Assembly (NCBI GenBank): GCA_003176075.1
Contig: PSRN01000201.1
Coordinates: 1 to 16,853, forward strand
Source of the DNA: Bdellovibrio sp.
Lineage (GTDB): Bacteria > Bdellovibrionota > Bdellovibrionia > Bdellovibrionales > Bdellovibrionaceae
DNA length: 16,853 nt
Direction of reading: 5' to 3'
The translations under genes and the position numbers were made by a program. Position 1 is the first letter of the stretch; each line of letters opens with the position of its first letter. Below are positions 6,538-14,090 of this stretch, piece after piece. Below the pieces are notes generated by a model that ran no database searches, was not told the origin of the DNA, and saw only the letters and a program-made list of their open reading frames with translations.

Positions 6538-8490
6538 TTAAATCCTCCGCAGGCCACCGCTCCAACTGCGGATGCGCTCGAGAGCCCCGAGCTTGGCGCC
6601 TTCAAACTGGACGCCGTAAGCTTGGTTGGCTTCGTTCCACACAATGCGGCCCTCGACTTGGACCTGATCTTGTCCATCCGGACCGGCAATTTGCAGGGTC
6701 ACGACGCCGCCGTTTTCAAGCATCGCATCGGCGGCATGGAATGAAGCACCACCGAGAGAGATCGTGTTCATCTGACCGACCAGTTCGCGATCGCCGACCC
6801 GCACGCGGATTTCCGAGTTCAACACGAAGCGATCGAAACGGCGTCGGTTTTCAATCGTACGACGGCGCAAGAGCTGCCATACAATCAGAGGCAGTAACGA
6901 GAGAGCAAGAATCATCATCAAAGTCTGCGGTGGCGGTTGGTTGGGCCGAATAAAATTCTTCCCGATCAAGGCGACGGATCCGCAACCCGCCTTGCTGGTG
7001 GACTCGGTCGCCGGAGCCCGATCAGCGGAAGCTGGCGCGGAAGCCACGTAATCCGGCTGCAATGGGGTCGCCTTCCCCTGGGCCTTTGCCGCGATCACCA
7101 GCTGGTAGCCGTCCCCGCGGTTGCCCGACAGAATTGAACCGTCGAGTTGCGCGATATTTTGTCCTGAGTTGATGACCATGTTGCCGATTTGGTATCCCGT
7201 CAGACTGGGAGCCTCCCGCAGAGCCAGGGCCGCAAGTCCGGCCACGAAGGGTGCCGCCATACTGGTTCCCGACATATATCTGAAGAGATTCCCGGGAACC
7301 GTGCTCATCACCGCAACACCTGGTGCTGCCATGTGAACGGATTGTTTGCCATAATTGGAAAAGGAAGCAAGAGCGTCGTAATTGTCAGTGGCGGCGACCG
7401 ATATGCTGCTTGGAATCGGCAGACTTGCTGGATAAAGCGGATTGGTGTCATTGTCGGAGCCGTAGTTGCCGGCGGCCGATACGATCGTCACGTGATGTTG
7501 ATAGGCATAGGTTAAAGCATCATGAAGACCCTGGCTGTAGTCAGGACCTCCCCAACTATTATTGATGACGGAAGCTCCGTTGTTGACCGCATAGTAAATG
7601 GCTGAAATGGCATCGGAGGTCGCGCCGCTGCCCGTGGAATCCAAAAACTTGAGGGGCATAATGCGAATCGAGGCAGGGACCAGAGTGGTCGCTAAAATAT
7701 TTTGGGTCACTCCCAGAATGATGCCAGACACGTGGGTTCCGTGTTCTTCATCATCGAAGGGAGTATTCGTTTTGTCGACAAAGTTCCAGCCGATGACATC
7801 ATCGACATAGCCGTTGCCGTCGTCATCGATGCCGTTATTGGGGATTTCCCCGGGGTTGGTCCAGATCGCACCGGTCGAAGTAAAGACCGCATGGTTGTAA
7901 TCAATTCCGGTATCGACGACGGCCACAACGGGCACATCCAAGGAGGCGGAAGACATCGCCGCCCAAGCCTGGGGAATTTCAGTGTTGGCATGGGACTGGG
8001 AATAGTTAGCGCCAGCAGCCGACACTGCCCCGTTGTTGTTTGCGCTGGCGCCGGTCGCGCCAGTAGTCGTCGCGCCACCGGTGGTAGGGCTAGTGGTGGT
8101 TGTGCTGGCCGCCGCGGCGGCCAGGCTTTGAACTTCGGCCAATGAGTAAGCCCGATTTTCCGTCGTGACCCCGTCCGCCTTGTGATATATGAAGTTGGGC
8201 TCGACATATTCCACATCTGGATCGTTCTTGATATCCTGTAGAAACAGCTGCTCATTTTGCCCCGGCTGCAGAGCCAGATGATGAATATTGAGTTTGCCAA
8301 AAGTCGCTTTCAAGCTGGCCCGACTGGCCACCTTGCCTAAAAACTGGCCCGAACGGACTGACGAGGGTCGGCCTTTCATCTTAACAATGAACTCGCCGGG
8401 CACCACTTCGCGCGCAGCGGCACCGCAGACCCAAGCCACCATCACTAAGAAGAATCCAACCTGTGCCGTCACCTTGAACGCCAATCGCAC
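6538..8490 (-). CDS. Subtilisin-family (S8) protease with inhibitor prodomain, TM segment and PilZ domain
   Basis: A 650-residue protein starting at the GTG at 8490, which has AAGGAG 5 nt upstream; the longer GTG at 8496 abuts that site directly. Order: signal peptide (about 1-27, ending GAAA), I9-type inhibitor/chaperone prodomain (EFIVKMKG to DVEYVEPNF, about 33-100), Ala/Thr/Gly-rich linker (about 120-165), and S8 catalytic domain with Asp193 (VVDTGID), His250 (EHGTHVSG), oxyanion Asn342 (AAGNYG) and Ser410 (SGTSMAAP). All catalytic residues are present, as is the IDDDGNGYVDD acidic loop common in secreted subtilases. Next come a GCGS cysteine (Cys503), a transmembrane helix (about 522-541) followed by RRR, and a PilZ domain (about 549-645). 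PilZ domains bind cyclic di-GMP through RxxxR and [DN]xSxxG. Here RRFDR is present, but the second motif is TISLGG, with Thr for Asp/Asn. The topology implies a periplasmic protease anchored to a cytoplasmic PilZ domain. It is transcribed alone. Confidence 0.93.
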   Translation of the reverse strand: MRLAFKVTAQVGFFLVMVAWVCGAAAREVVPGEFIVKMKGRPSSVRSGQFLGKVASRASLKATFGKLNIHHLALQPGQNEQLFLQDIKNDPDVEYVEPNFIYHKADGVTTENRAYSLAEVQSLAAAAASTTTTSPTTGGATTTGATGASANNNGAVSAAGANYSQSHANTEIPQAWAAMSSASLDVPVVAVVDTGIDYNHAVFTSTGAIWTNPGEIPNNGIDDDGNGYVDDVIGWNFVDKTNTPFDDEEHGTHVSGIILGVTQNILATTLVPASIRIMPLKFLDSTGSGATSDAISAIYYAVNNGASVINNSWGGPDYSQGLHDALTYAYQHHVTIVSAAGNYGSDNDTNPLYPASLPIPSSISVAATDNYDALASFSNYGKQSVHMAAPGVAVMSTVPGNLFRYMSGTSMAAPFVAGLAALALREAPSLTGYQIGNMVINSGQNIAQLDGSILSGNRGDGYQLVIAAKAQGKATPLQPDYVASAPASADRAPATESTSKAGCGSVALIGKNFIRPNQPPPQTLMMILALSLLPLIVWQLLRRRTIENRRRFDRFVLNSEIRVRVGDRELVGQMNTISLGGASFHAADAMLENGGVVTLQIAGPDGQDQVQVEGRIVWNEANQAYGVQFEGAKLGALERIRSWSGGLRRI

Positions 8491-8577
8491 ATCCACTCCT
8501 TAAGTGCACCCGTGTGCTTACACCCGTGACTCTGGAAGGCGCCGAAGGTACCGCCTTGGTCCGTCGCCGCCCGCCTC

Positions 8578-8611
8578 TTAGCTGTTCATTTAGCTATCCA
8601 TTAGCTATCCA
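8578..8611. repeat. Three-copy tandem repeat TTAGCTATCCA
   Basis: One degenerate copy, TTAGCTGTTCAT (8578-8589), is followed by two perfect TTAGCTATCCA units (8590-8600 and 8601-8611), a period of 11-12 bp, or about one helical turn. It lies 88-120 nt upstream of the protease start, so it could be a regulator-binding array or slippage. Confidence 0.5.
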
Positions 8612-8717
8612 TCAGTCTATCGGATCAACGTCGGGGATTCTGAATGTGAAGACGACGGATTCTCAAAATGGAGCGGAGATCCTTTGGGGATTCACAAATC
8701 TGTGCCCTTCAGAGGCG

Positions 8718-8747
8718 GGCGTGGGAGGCGAAGCCGCCACCGGCTTC
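8718..8747 (+). repeat. REP-like palindrome, intergenic copy
   Basis: The core GTGGGAGGCGAAGCCGCCAC is an imperfect hairpin: GTGG and GGC on the left pair with GCC and CCAC on the right around a GAA loop, with a small bulge. The same core with small changes recurs at 3619 and 9945, and the 3' flank GGCTT is shared with 9945. The hairpin with a 5' GTGG tetranucleotide resembles REP elements. Confidence 0.55.
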
Positions 8748-8815
8748 CTGGTAAAATCTGCTTTCTTGGAGTAACGGCTGACTCAAACTGAAAATTGCCG
8801 TAAGATCGTTTCATC

Positions 8816-9421
8816 ATGAAATCGGTCAATTCCATATTCTTTCGTGGCTTCATCACCCTTCTGCCCATCGCTGTGACGATTTATATTATTTATTCCGCGA
8901 TTCTTATTCTGGAGAATCTCCTGGGATCGGTGATTCGTTGGATCCTGCCGCCCGAGTTTTACGTTCCCGGGTTGGGCTTTCTGCTGACTATTTTTCTTAT
9001 TTTCACCTTTGGATTGATCCTCAATAACTTCCTCGCCGTTCGAGTGATGGCGTCGCTTGAGCAACGCCTGTTGCACGTCCCCTTCATCAAAGCGATCTAT
9101 GGGCCGCTCAAAGACCTTATGAATTTGATTTCAAAGAAATCGGAAGGTCTGCAAAGCGTGGTGATGGTGAATTTGGGGAATCACCACGTTTTGGGCATCG
9201 TCACTCGGGAAAACTTCGCCGATTTGCGACCGGAGGTCGATCTTCCCGATGTCGTCGCGGTGTACTTCCCCTTCAGCTACGCGCTGGGCGGGTTCACCCT
9301 GCTCGTGCCGCGATCCCAGTTGAAACCTGTCAATCTTCCCATTGAAAAAGCCATGAGCCTCGCCATCACCGCCTGGGTGAAGGCGGAGCGTTCCTCCACC
9401 GACGAGCCAACCCATGAGTGA
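8816..9421 (+). CDS. DUF502 family inner-membrane protein
   Basis: A 201-residue protein typical of DUF502. It has TM helix 1 at about 11-33 (GFITLLPIAVTIYIIYS) and TM helix 2 at about 52-72 around the VPGLGFLLTIFLIFTFGLIL signature. Then follow the family's LEQRLLHVPFIKAIYGPLKDL segment (81-102) and a C-terminal soluble domain ending VYFPFSYALGGFTLLVPRSQL. The N-terminus is RG-TLLPI, as in the family. Its function is not established; members are conserved in many Gram-negatives and in plant chloroplasts and plasma membranes. The ATG at 8816 lacks a strong ribosome site. The gene overlaps the following one by 8 nt (ATG at 9414 inside the last codons), implying co-translation. Confidence 0.88.
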   Translation: MKSVNSIFFRGFITLLPIAVTIYIIYSAILILENLLGSVIRWILPPEFYVPGLGFLLTIFLIFTFGLILNNFLAVRVMASLEQRLLHVPFIKAIYGPLKDLMNLISKKSEGLQSVVMVNLGNHHVLGIVTRENFADLRPEVDLPDVVAVYFPFSYALGGFTLLVPRSQLKPVNLPIEKAMSLAITAWVKAERSSTDEPTHE

Positions 9422-10871
9422 ATCCGCTTCAACGACGATCGGAAAAGCCCTGCGCGTGAACCAAGACCCGGCCATCTACGGGACGTTCGCCGAGATTGGC
9501 GCCGGGCAAGAGGTGGCCCGGTTCTTTTTTCAGGCGGGGCAAGCCTCGCAAACCATCGCCAAGACCATGTCGGCTTACGACATGAATTTCAGCGACGAGA
9601 TCTACGGCAAGGAGCCCGGCGGACGCTACGTTTGCGAGCCACGACTGATCAAAATGCTCGACAAGGAATACAGCTTGCTCAAGCGCCGGCTGGATCAAGT
9701 CCGCGGCGACAAAACGATCTTCTTTGCCTATGCCAATACGGTGACCACCGGTGACCAAAACCGACGGACCTGCCACGGCTGGATGGGGATTCGCTTTCAA
9801 AAACACCCCCAAGGTCCAAGCAACGACATCGTCTTGCATGTGCGCATGCTTGACCGGTATCGGCTGCAGCAGCAGGAAACCCTGGGCATTCTTGGCGTGA
9901 ACCTGGTGTCGGCGGCATTTTATTCCTCGACCCAACCACAAGCCAGCGTGGGAGGCGACAGCCAATTCGCCGCCGGTGGCGGCGGCGAAGCTGCCACGGG
10001 CTTGATTCCAGCCCTGATCGAAAATATCCGTCCGGGTCAAGTGGCCATCGACGTGATTCATTGTTCAGGCCCCGACCTGACGGGGTTGAACAATCATCTG
10101 TTGAATCTGGAATTGGTTCGCCGTGGCCTCACTGAGGCCGTTCTTTTCGGTCCCGACGAAAGCATTTTAAACGTAGCCGATATTTTCTTTCAAAGACCGG
10201 TTCTCATTGATCGGGGTGAGTTTCGGCCGGTGACCAACACCCATCTGGAACTCATCGCCCGCGGCGCCCAGCAGTTCACCAAAGACTTTCCGGACGCCGG
10301 CGATCCTTTGATTCTCTTTGAACTGACCATGCACACCCTTCTCCATGGCGGCGGCGTGAACGGCGAAATCAACGAGCAAGATTTTCTCGACCGTGTGCAA
10401 ACGCTTTGCACCCTCAAACATCACGTTTTGGTTTCGCACTTCTTCTTGTTTTACAGGTTAAAACGCTTTTTGCGCGGATTTACCAAGGCTCCGCTAGCGC
10501 TTTTGATTGAGGCCGATCACCTGGCCAGGCTTTTCGACGAGCCCCACTACAGTGATTTGGAGGGCGGACTTCTTGAGGGGCTTGGCAAGCTGCTGGATCC
10601 AAAAACCAAAATATACGTCTTTCCAAAATGGGAAGCTGGCAGGAACTTAACGGCCGACGCCTTTGCGCCCCGTGGAAATCTCAATCATATTTTTCGCTAT
10701 TATCGGGATCTGTCAATGATCACCGATTTGCCAGGCAGCGAGACAATGTCCGAAGTGGTCCACTCCGAACAAGCCCGCAAGTACCTCAGCGAAAAAAACC
10801 CGACCTGGGAAAAACTCGTGCCGGCTCCGGCGGCCAAGTTGATCAAGGACCGGCGTCTGTTTGGTTATTAA
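9414..10871 (+). CDS. Conserved 485-residue cytosolic protein of unknown function
   Basis: This belongs to a widespread family that starts with a KALRVNxDPxxYGTFAEIGAGQEVARFFF block (residues 11-39), continues with TIAKTMSAYDMNFSDEIYG (47-65), HGWMGIRFQ (121-129), HVRMLDRYRLQQQETLGILGVNL (142-164), RPVLIDRGEFRPVT and a C-terminal LIKDRRLFGY. There is no signal peptide or membrane helix, so it should be cytosolic. I know no experimental function. From memory, automatic labels such as TonB-dependent receptor or nicotinate-nucleotide adenylyltransferase circulate for such proteins, but nothing here supports either: there is no beta-barrel and no nucleotidyltransferase (H/T)xGH motif. Residues about 172-196 (TQPQASVGGDSQFAAGGGGE) form a Gly/Ala insertion encoded by a REP-like element at 9945. 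The start overlaps DUF502 by 8 nt. A short hairpin follows the stop. Confidence 0.75.
   Translation: MSESASTTIGKALRVNQDPAIYGTFAEIGAGQEVARFFFQAGQASQTIAKTMSAYDMNFSDEIYGKEPGGRYVCEPRLIKMLDKEYSLLKRRLDQVRGDKTIFFAYANTVTTGDQNRRTCHGWMGIRFQKHPQGPSNDIVLHVRMLDRYRLQQQETLGILGVNLVSAAFYSSTQPQASVGGDSQFAAGGGGEAATGLIPALIENIRPGQVAIDVIHCSGPDLTGLNNHLLNLELVRRGLTEAVLFGPDESILNVADIFFQRPVLIDRGEFRPVTNTHLELIARGAQQFTKDFPDAGDPLILFELTMHTLLHGGGVNGEINEQDFLDRVQTLCTLKHHVLVSHFFLFYRLKRFLRGFTKAPLALLIEADHLARLFDEPHYSDLEGGLLEGLGKLLDPKTKIYVFPKWEAGRNLTADAFAPRGNLNHIFRYYRDLSMITDLPGSETMSEVVHSEQARKYLSEKNPTWEKLVPAPAAKLIKDRRLFGY
9945..10010 (+). repeat. REP-like palindrome inside the 485-residue gene, compound copy
   Basis: The left part AGCGTGGGAGGCGA matches the 8718 copy. 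The right part GGCGGCGAAGCTGCCACGGG matches the 3619 copy, with the same GGGCTT flank as 8718. Between them is an extra CAGCCAATTCGCCGCCGGTG segment containing a second GGCGAA/TTCGCC-type pairing. It is read in frame as a Gly/Ala-rich insert, so it has been tolerated as protein. Confidence 0.5.
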
Positions 10872-11293
10872 TCTCGCATGAGCCAGCGGCTCACCAACCT
10901 GGATGAAAGCCCAGTCTAAATTCCCCGAGGGGTGCGGGTTTCAGTACAATGAGCGTGAGCCAAGTTCGGGGCGCAAGGACGAACACCTTTTGGGCTGCGA
11001 TTTATCGCGAGTTCGGAAATTAATCTGTCTGCTTACTCTTTATCCGAATGAAGACTCATTGAACAATATGAGCAAGATGAGCAATGTGAGACAATTTTTG
11101 ATCCGAATTGGGACAAACGGAATTCCAAGTCTACCGCTGAGAGCTGGTGACCCCTGGCAGATGATCGGATGTTTGTGACAAGTTCGACAATTATTCCATT
11201 TTGATACTCTTGAGGTGCAACATGGTCGCGACTAAAGCAATCATCACGGCATGAGGCTTGCTCTGGTTTTACTTCGACAAAAGGGGACAAAGA
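10872..11293. other. Intergenic stretch before the propeller lipoprotein
   Basis: No gene is supported over these 422 nt. A 91-codon frame at 10903-11178 lacks a good ribosome site and family features. A perfect 6-bp hairpin TGAGCC-AGC-GGCTCA (10879-10893), 8 nt after the preceding stop, may mark the end of the DUF502/485-aa transcript, but no T-tract follows it. Around 11172-11207 a TTGTGA / GATACT combination is a weak promoter candidate for the lipoprotein gene. Confidence 0.45.
10879..10893 (+). terminator. Short hairpin after the 485-residue gene
   Basis: A perfect 6-bp stem TGAGCC/GGCTCA with a 3-nt loop starts 8 nt after the TAA. It lacks a downstream U-tract, so rho-independent termination is doubtful. 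Confidence 0.25.
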
Positions 11294-13237
11294 GTGAGAC
11301 CACTGCGCGCAACACCCAACGTCATTTTTGCAATGTTGATTTTGTTTAGCTTTGAGAATTGCGGCATTGGTTTTCAGCAAAAGCAAGACTTGGGTAATGT
11401 GAGCGTAAACACTCTCTCTAGTTCGGGAAATTCACCAGCGTCATCGACGGTCTCATCGGGTTCCAACTCCAATGCCTCTTCCAGCGCCGCCTCCACTTCT
11501 GCAACTCCCGCAACTGCCGTGAGCACCGTAATTCCAAATGGGCCGCAAATCACATTATCTGCGAATCCCCCCCTCATGAATACAACAACTGCAACCACGG
11601 CCAATTTTCAATTCACGGTAACGCCTGGAAGCGCCGGTGTACCCAGTGTGACTTGCGCCTTGGATTCTGCCAAACCTGCTGTTTGCAACAGTCCGGTGGG
11701 TTTCTCTTCCTTACCTGTGGGTCCTCACACATTTGCCGTAAAAGCCACGGATACGGCGGGCAAGACCGGCAGCTCCCAGATCGGCTGGAACATTTCTGCC
11801 GTAATGCCAACACCAACCCCAGCACCAACCCCAACCCCAACCCCAACCCCGACGCCAACACCTGTCGCGACACCCATTCCTTCTGACCTTACCTTTTTTC
11901 CAACCGGCGGACCAGCTGGCACGCTTGTCACAGTGACGAGCAATATGGGAAATCTTTCGCAAGTGACCGCTGCCGCCATTGCTGGGGTTTCTCAACTCGT
12001 CATTTCAACAAGCCCTTCGCAAGTCGTATTGTTCGTAATGCCAGGCACGAATTCAGGACCGATCTCCCTGACGTCAAGCGGAACCACCTCGACTAACGGA
12101 ACCGCATTGATATCAAACGCATCATTTACTCCCACAGCATCTAATCTCAACGTCAATTCGGTGACGAAAATCGTCGGACCTGGCAGTGATCAGAGTAAAA
12201 AATACGCGGCGTTGAGTGCTGATGGCATCACTCTCGCCGTCACGAGCGAACTTGGTGGAACACTCAATCTTTATAGCCGCAACGGGAACAATTGGTCGCT
12301 GCAAGGTGGTCCATTTTCAGTGACCGCTAACTATGAAGCTGCGGCCATTAGTGCTGATGGCAATACAGTCCTTGTGTCCTCCCAAATATTTAATCGGTCA
12401 GGCAGCACTTGGACCAAGACTACAACTCTGTCCTGTCCCAACATTGAGAGCTTCACGTCAGCTCTCAGTGCTGACGGCAAAACCGCCGTCATTGATTCTA
12501 GCACCGGTTTTTGTGTTTTCACCAAACTGGGACCGAATTGGATCTTTACCGCAAGCTATTCGGGTGTCCCCGGCAGTACTTTTATTCTATCTCGAGGTCT
12601 TGGCGTCGCCATAAGCGCCGACGGCAGTACGATCGCGCTAGGAATTCCCATGGATGGGGGCTGTGCCGGAGCATATTCCTGCGTCATGGGATTCGGTTCT
12701 GTAAGTATCTTCACTCGAATGGGCGCAAGTTGGGTGCAACAGGGTTCAAAATTGGTCGGATCTGACGCCGTCGGCGCCGCGGGCCAGGGAATGTCTATTG
12801 CGTTAAGCGCGGATGGCAACACTCTAGTTGAAGAAGGGCCTTGCGATGGAAACAGCCAGGCGACGGGCGGGGGATGTCGAACTGCCGCTTGGGTGTTCGT
12901 GCGTACGGGTTCGACCTGGACCCAACAGGGCCCGAAATTGATCGGTACCCAAGATCAGACAACCGACTCGGGCTGGGATGTGTTGAATATCAATGCCACA
13001 GTGAGTGCAGACGGGAATACGTTGGCTTTTGGTGCCCCCACCAATGGGGCCGGTACTTCTTGGATTTTCACTCGAACGAACAACATTTGGACGCAAAAGT
13101 CACAGTTGAGTCTCAACACGGCAGATGCCACACGGGACCCTGGCTATTTTGGCGTGGGAATGTCATTAAGTGCTACGGGAAATTCGTTGTTCAATGGTTT
13201 CAGTGGAATAGATATTGGGTACATTTACGGCCAATAA
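11294..13237 (+). CDS. Surface/periplasmic lipoprotein: Ig-like, (PT)n hinge, IPT/TIG-like, seven-repeat beta-propeller
   Basis: 647 residues from the GTG at 11294, which has AAGGGG 7 nt upstream; the longer TTG start at 11258 would add a charged tail before the signal peptide. RPLR plus a hydrophobic core leads to FSFENC-G, a lipobox with Cys23 as the likely lipidated residue. The F-x-N-C form is unusual generally but familiar from Bdellovibrionota lipoproteins (from memory). A Ser/Thr/Ala-rich tether follows (about 36-80), then an Ig-like domain (about 85-170), a (Pro-Thr)n hinge (about 172-196), an IPT/TIG-like strand-rich domain (about 199-283) and seven repeats marked by SADGNT-type motifs at about 308, 353, 392, 441, 506, 571 and 626, spaced 39-65 residues. 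Each is followed by an (F/Y)xRxGxxW strand, like FG-GAP/integrin-type propeller blades. Probably binds a surface partner or polymer; no enzyme motif is seen. Confidence 0.85.
   Translation: MRPLRATPNVIFAMLILFSFENCGIGFQQKQDLGNVSVNTLSSSGNSPASSTVSSGSNSNASSSAASTSATPATAVSTVIPNGPQITLSANPPLMNTTTATTANFQFTVTPGSAGVPSVTCALDSAKPAVCNSPVGFSSLPVGPHTFAVKATDTAGKTGSSQIGWNISAVMPTPTPAPTPTPTPTPTPTPVATPIPSDLTFFPTGGPAGTLVTVTSNMGNLSQVTAAAIAGVSQLVISTSPSQVVLFVMPGTNSGPISLTSSGTTSTNGTALISNASFTPTASNLNVNSVTKIVGPGSDQSKKYAALSADGITLAVTSELGGTLNLYSRNGNNWSLQGGPFSVTANYEAAAISADGNTVLVSSQIFNRSGSTWTKTTTLSCPNIESFTSALSADGKTAVIDSSTGFCVFTKLGPNWIFTASYSGVPGSTFILSRGLGVAISADGSTIALGIPMDGGCAGAYSCVMGFGSVSIFTRMGASWVQQGSKLVGSDAVGAAGQGMSIALSADGNTLVEEGPCDGNSQATGGGCRTAAWVFVRTGSTWTQQGPKLIGTQDQTTDSGWDVLNINATVSADGNTLAFGAPTNGAGTSWIFTRTNNIWTQKSQLSLNTADATRDPGYFGVGMSLSATGNSLFNGFSGIDIGYIYGQ
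11806..11862 (+). repeat. Hexanucleotide CCAACC/CCAACA tandem repeat encoding (Pro-Thr)n
   Basis: About nine imperfect 6-bp units encode alternating Pro and Thr in the lipoprotein hinge. Unit gain or loss changes hinge length by two residues without shifting the frame. Confidence 0.75.
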
Positions 13238-13301
13238 GTTATCATGTTTTATCTAAGGCAAACCTTTTTTCAGTCGCGCCGACGGAAACATACATTGCTC
13301 G
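13238..13301. terminator. Convergent gap with a weak bidirectional terminator-like element
   Basis: The lipoprotein and phosphatase genes converge here. AAGG-CAAA-CCTT followed by TTTT (around 13257-13272) is a 4-bp hairpin with a T run on the plus strand. It is weak but placed correctly to end the lipoprotein transcript. Confidence 0.3.
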
Positions 13302-14081
13302 TTAGTCCACTGATGATTTTTTGAGAGACTGAATCATCAGCCCCAGAAGCTCATCGATGGAGCGCTGGTTCTTGATATAATACTTGGCCTTTGATGAATT
13401 CCTCGCTCCAACCCGCACGGTCAACAGCCTCGGATTCTTAAGGACAAATACATCCTCGTCATTGTCATCGTCACCCACATAAACCGCCCTCTTGGCCTTG
13501 ACCTTTTTCATGATGGATAGAAGCGCATCGCCCTTGTGGGGAGATTCGGGGGCAACCACATTAACGATAAATTTTCCCAACACAATCCGAGGCTTGGGAT
13601 TCAGATGGCCGACCATTGCAAGAAGGGCGGCCTTGACCTTTGTTCTCTGCTTTGCCGATCGATAATGAATCGACAATGAGAACTCCTTATCCTCAACAAG
13701 AATTCCCGTGGTATCAAACTCGACCTGTTTCATTTGCTTCAGCAACTGTTGTTTCCATTTGCTCGAGACTTGAGCCATGCGACGAAGGGTCCGCGACCGG
13801 ACCCCCGGCGCTTCCAAACCATGATTGCCACTCAACAGCTGAATGGACGATGGAACCTTTTCCTTCAAATCACGGACCCCCCGCCCTGAAATGACGGCCA
13901 CGGGGGCCACGCCACACAGCTCGCTCAAAAGCCGTGCGGTGGAGGCCCGCAACCTCGCCCGATAAGGATCGTTGGCAATAGGAGCCAGGGTCCCATCAAA
14001 ATCAAACGCCAAAAGGGTGCGGGAATCGAGGTGACTTCGTAAAAAATTTCGGTTCTTGCTCGACGAAAGCAAACTTCGCAT
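13302..14081 (-). CDS. otsB: Trehalose-6-phosphate phosphatase-like HAD enzyme
   Basis: 259 residues with the trehalose-phosphatase (TPP) HAD signature: motif I LLAFDFDGTLAPI with nucleophile Asp27 and Asp29; motif II ISGR (Ser65-Arg67); GNHGLE at 85-90; VEDKEFSLSIHYR (129-141) of the cap domain; PHKGDAL with Lys183; and motif IV VGDDDNDEDVF (202-212), where the family usually reads GDDxTDED. It would remove phosphate from trehalose 6-phosphate in the cytoplasm. It is last in an operon with an M17 aminopeptidase and a PBECR-like protein, with no synthase (otsA) in the window, so trehalose synthesis would need otsA elsewhere, or the substrate may be another sugar phosphate. The ATG at 14081 lies 9 nt after the upstream stop, and its ribosome site (GAGG) overlaps that stop. 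Length is normal. Confidence 0.82.
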   Translation of the reverse strand: MRSLLSSSKNRNFLRSHLDSRTLLAFDFDGTLAPIANDPYRARLRASTARLLSELCGVAPVAVISGRGVRDLKEKVPSSIQLLSGNHGLEAPGVRSRTLRRMAQVSSKWKQQLLKQMKQVEFDTTGILVEDKEFSLSIHYRSAKQRTKVKAALLAMVGHLNPKPRIVLGKFIVNVVAPESPHKGDALLSIMKKVKAKRAVYVGDDDNDEDVFVLKNPRLLTVRVGARNSSKAKYYIKNQRSIDELLGLMIQSLKKSSVD

Positions 14082-14090
14082 AAAATGTTC

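Larger units (their letters stand above)
8491..8815. other. Divergent intergenic region, protease / DUF502 unit
   Basis: This 325-nt gap should hold two divergent promoters. I see a repeated CACCCGTG (8507-8514 and 8521-8528), a tandem repeat (8578-8611) and a REP-like palindrome (8718-8747). The open frame at 8514-8774 has no homology that I recognise and is probably not coding. No convincing -35/-10 pair was found for either direction. Confidence 0.5.

Noticed and set aside
7702..8300. Long frames (plus 147 aa, minus 197 aa) overlapping the protease
   Set aside because: They are out-of-frame readings of the protease catalytic and linker region; the S8 motifs are in the other frame.
8514..8774. 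86-codon plus-strand frame in the protease/DUF502 gap
   Set aside because: No ribosome site or motif; it runs through tandem repeats and a REP-like palindrome.
9414..10871. Calling the 485-residue protein a TonB-dependent receptor or nucleotidyltransferase
   Set aside because: No signal peptide, barrel strands, TonB box or nucleotide-binding motif is visible; such labels seem to be propagated errors.
10903..11178. 91-codon plus-strand frame after the 485-residue gene
   Set aside because: Weak start context and no family features; the composition looks random.
11806..11862. Phase-variable switch in the CCAACC repeat
   Set aside because: The 6-bp unit keeps the reading frame, so unit loss or gain alters hinge length but cannot switch the gene off.
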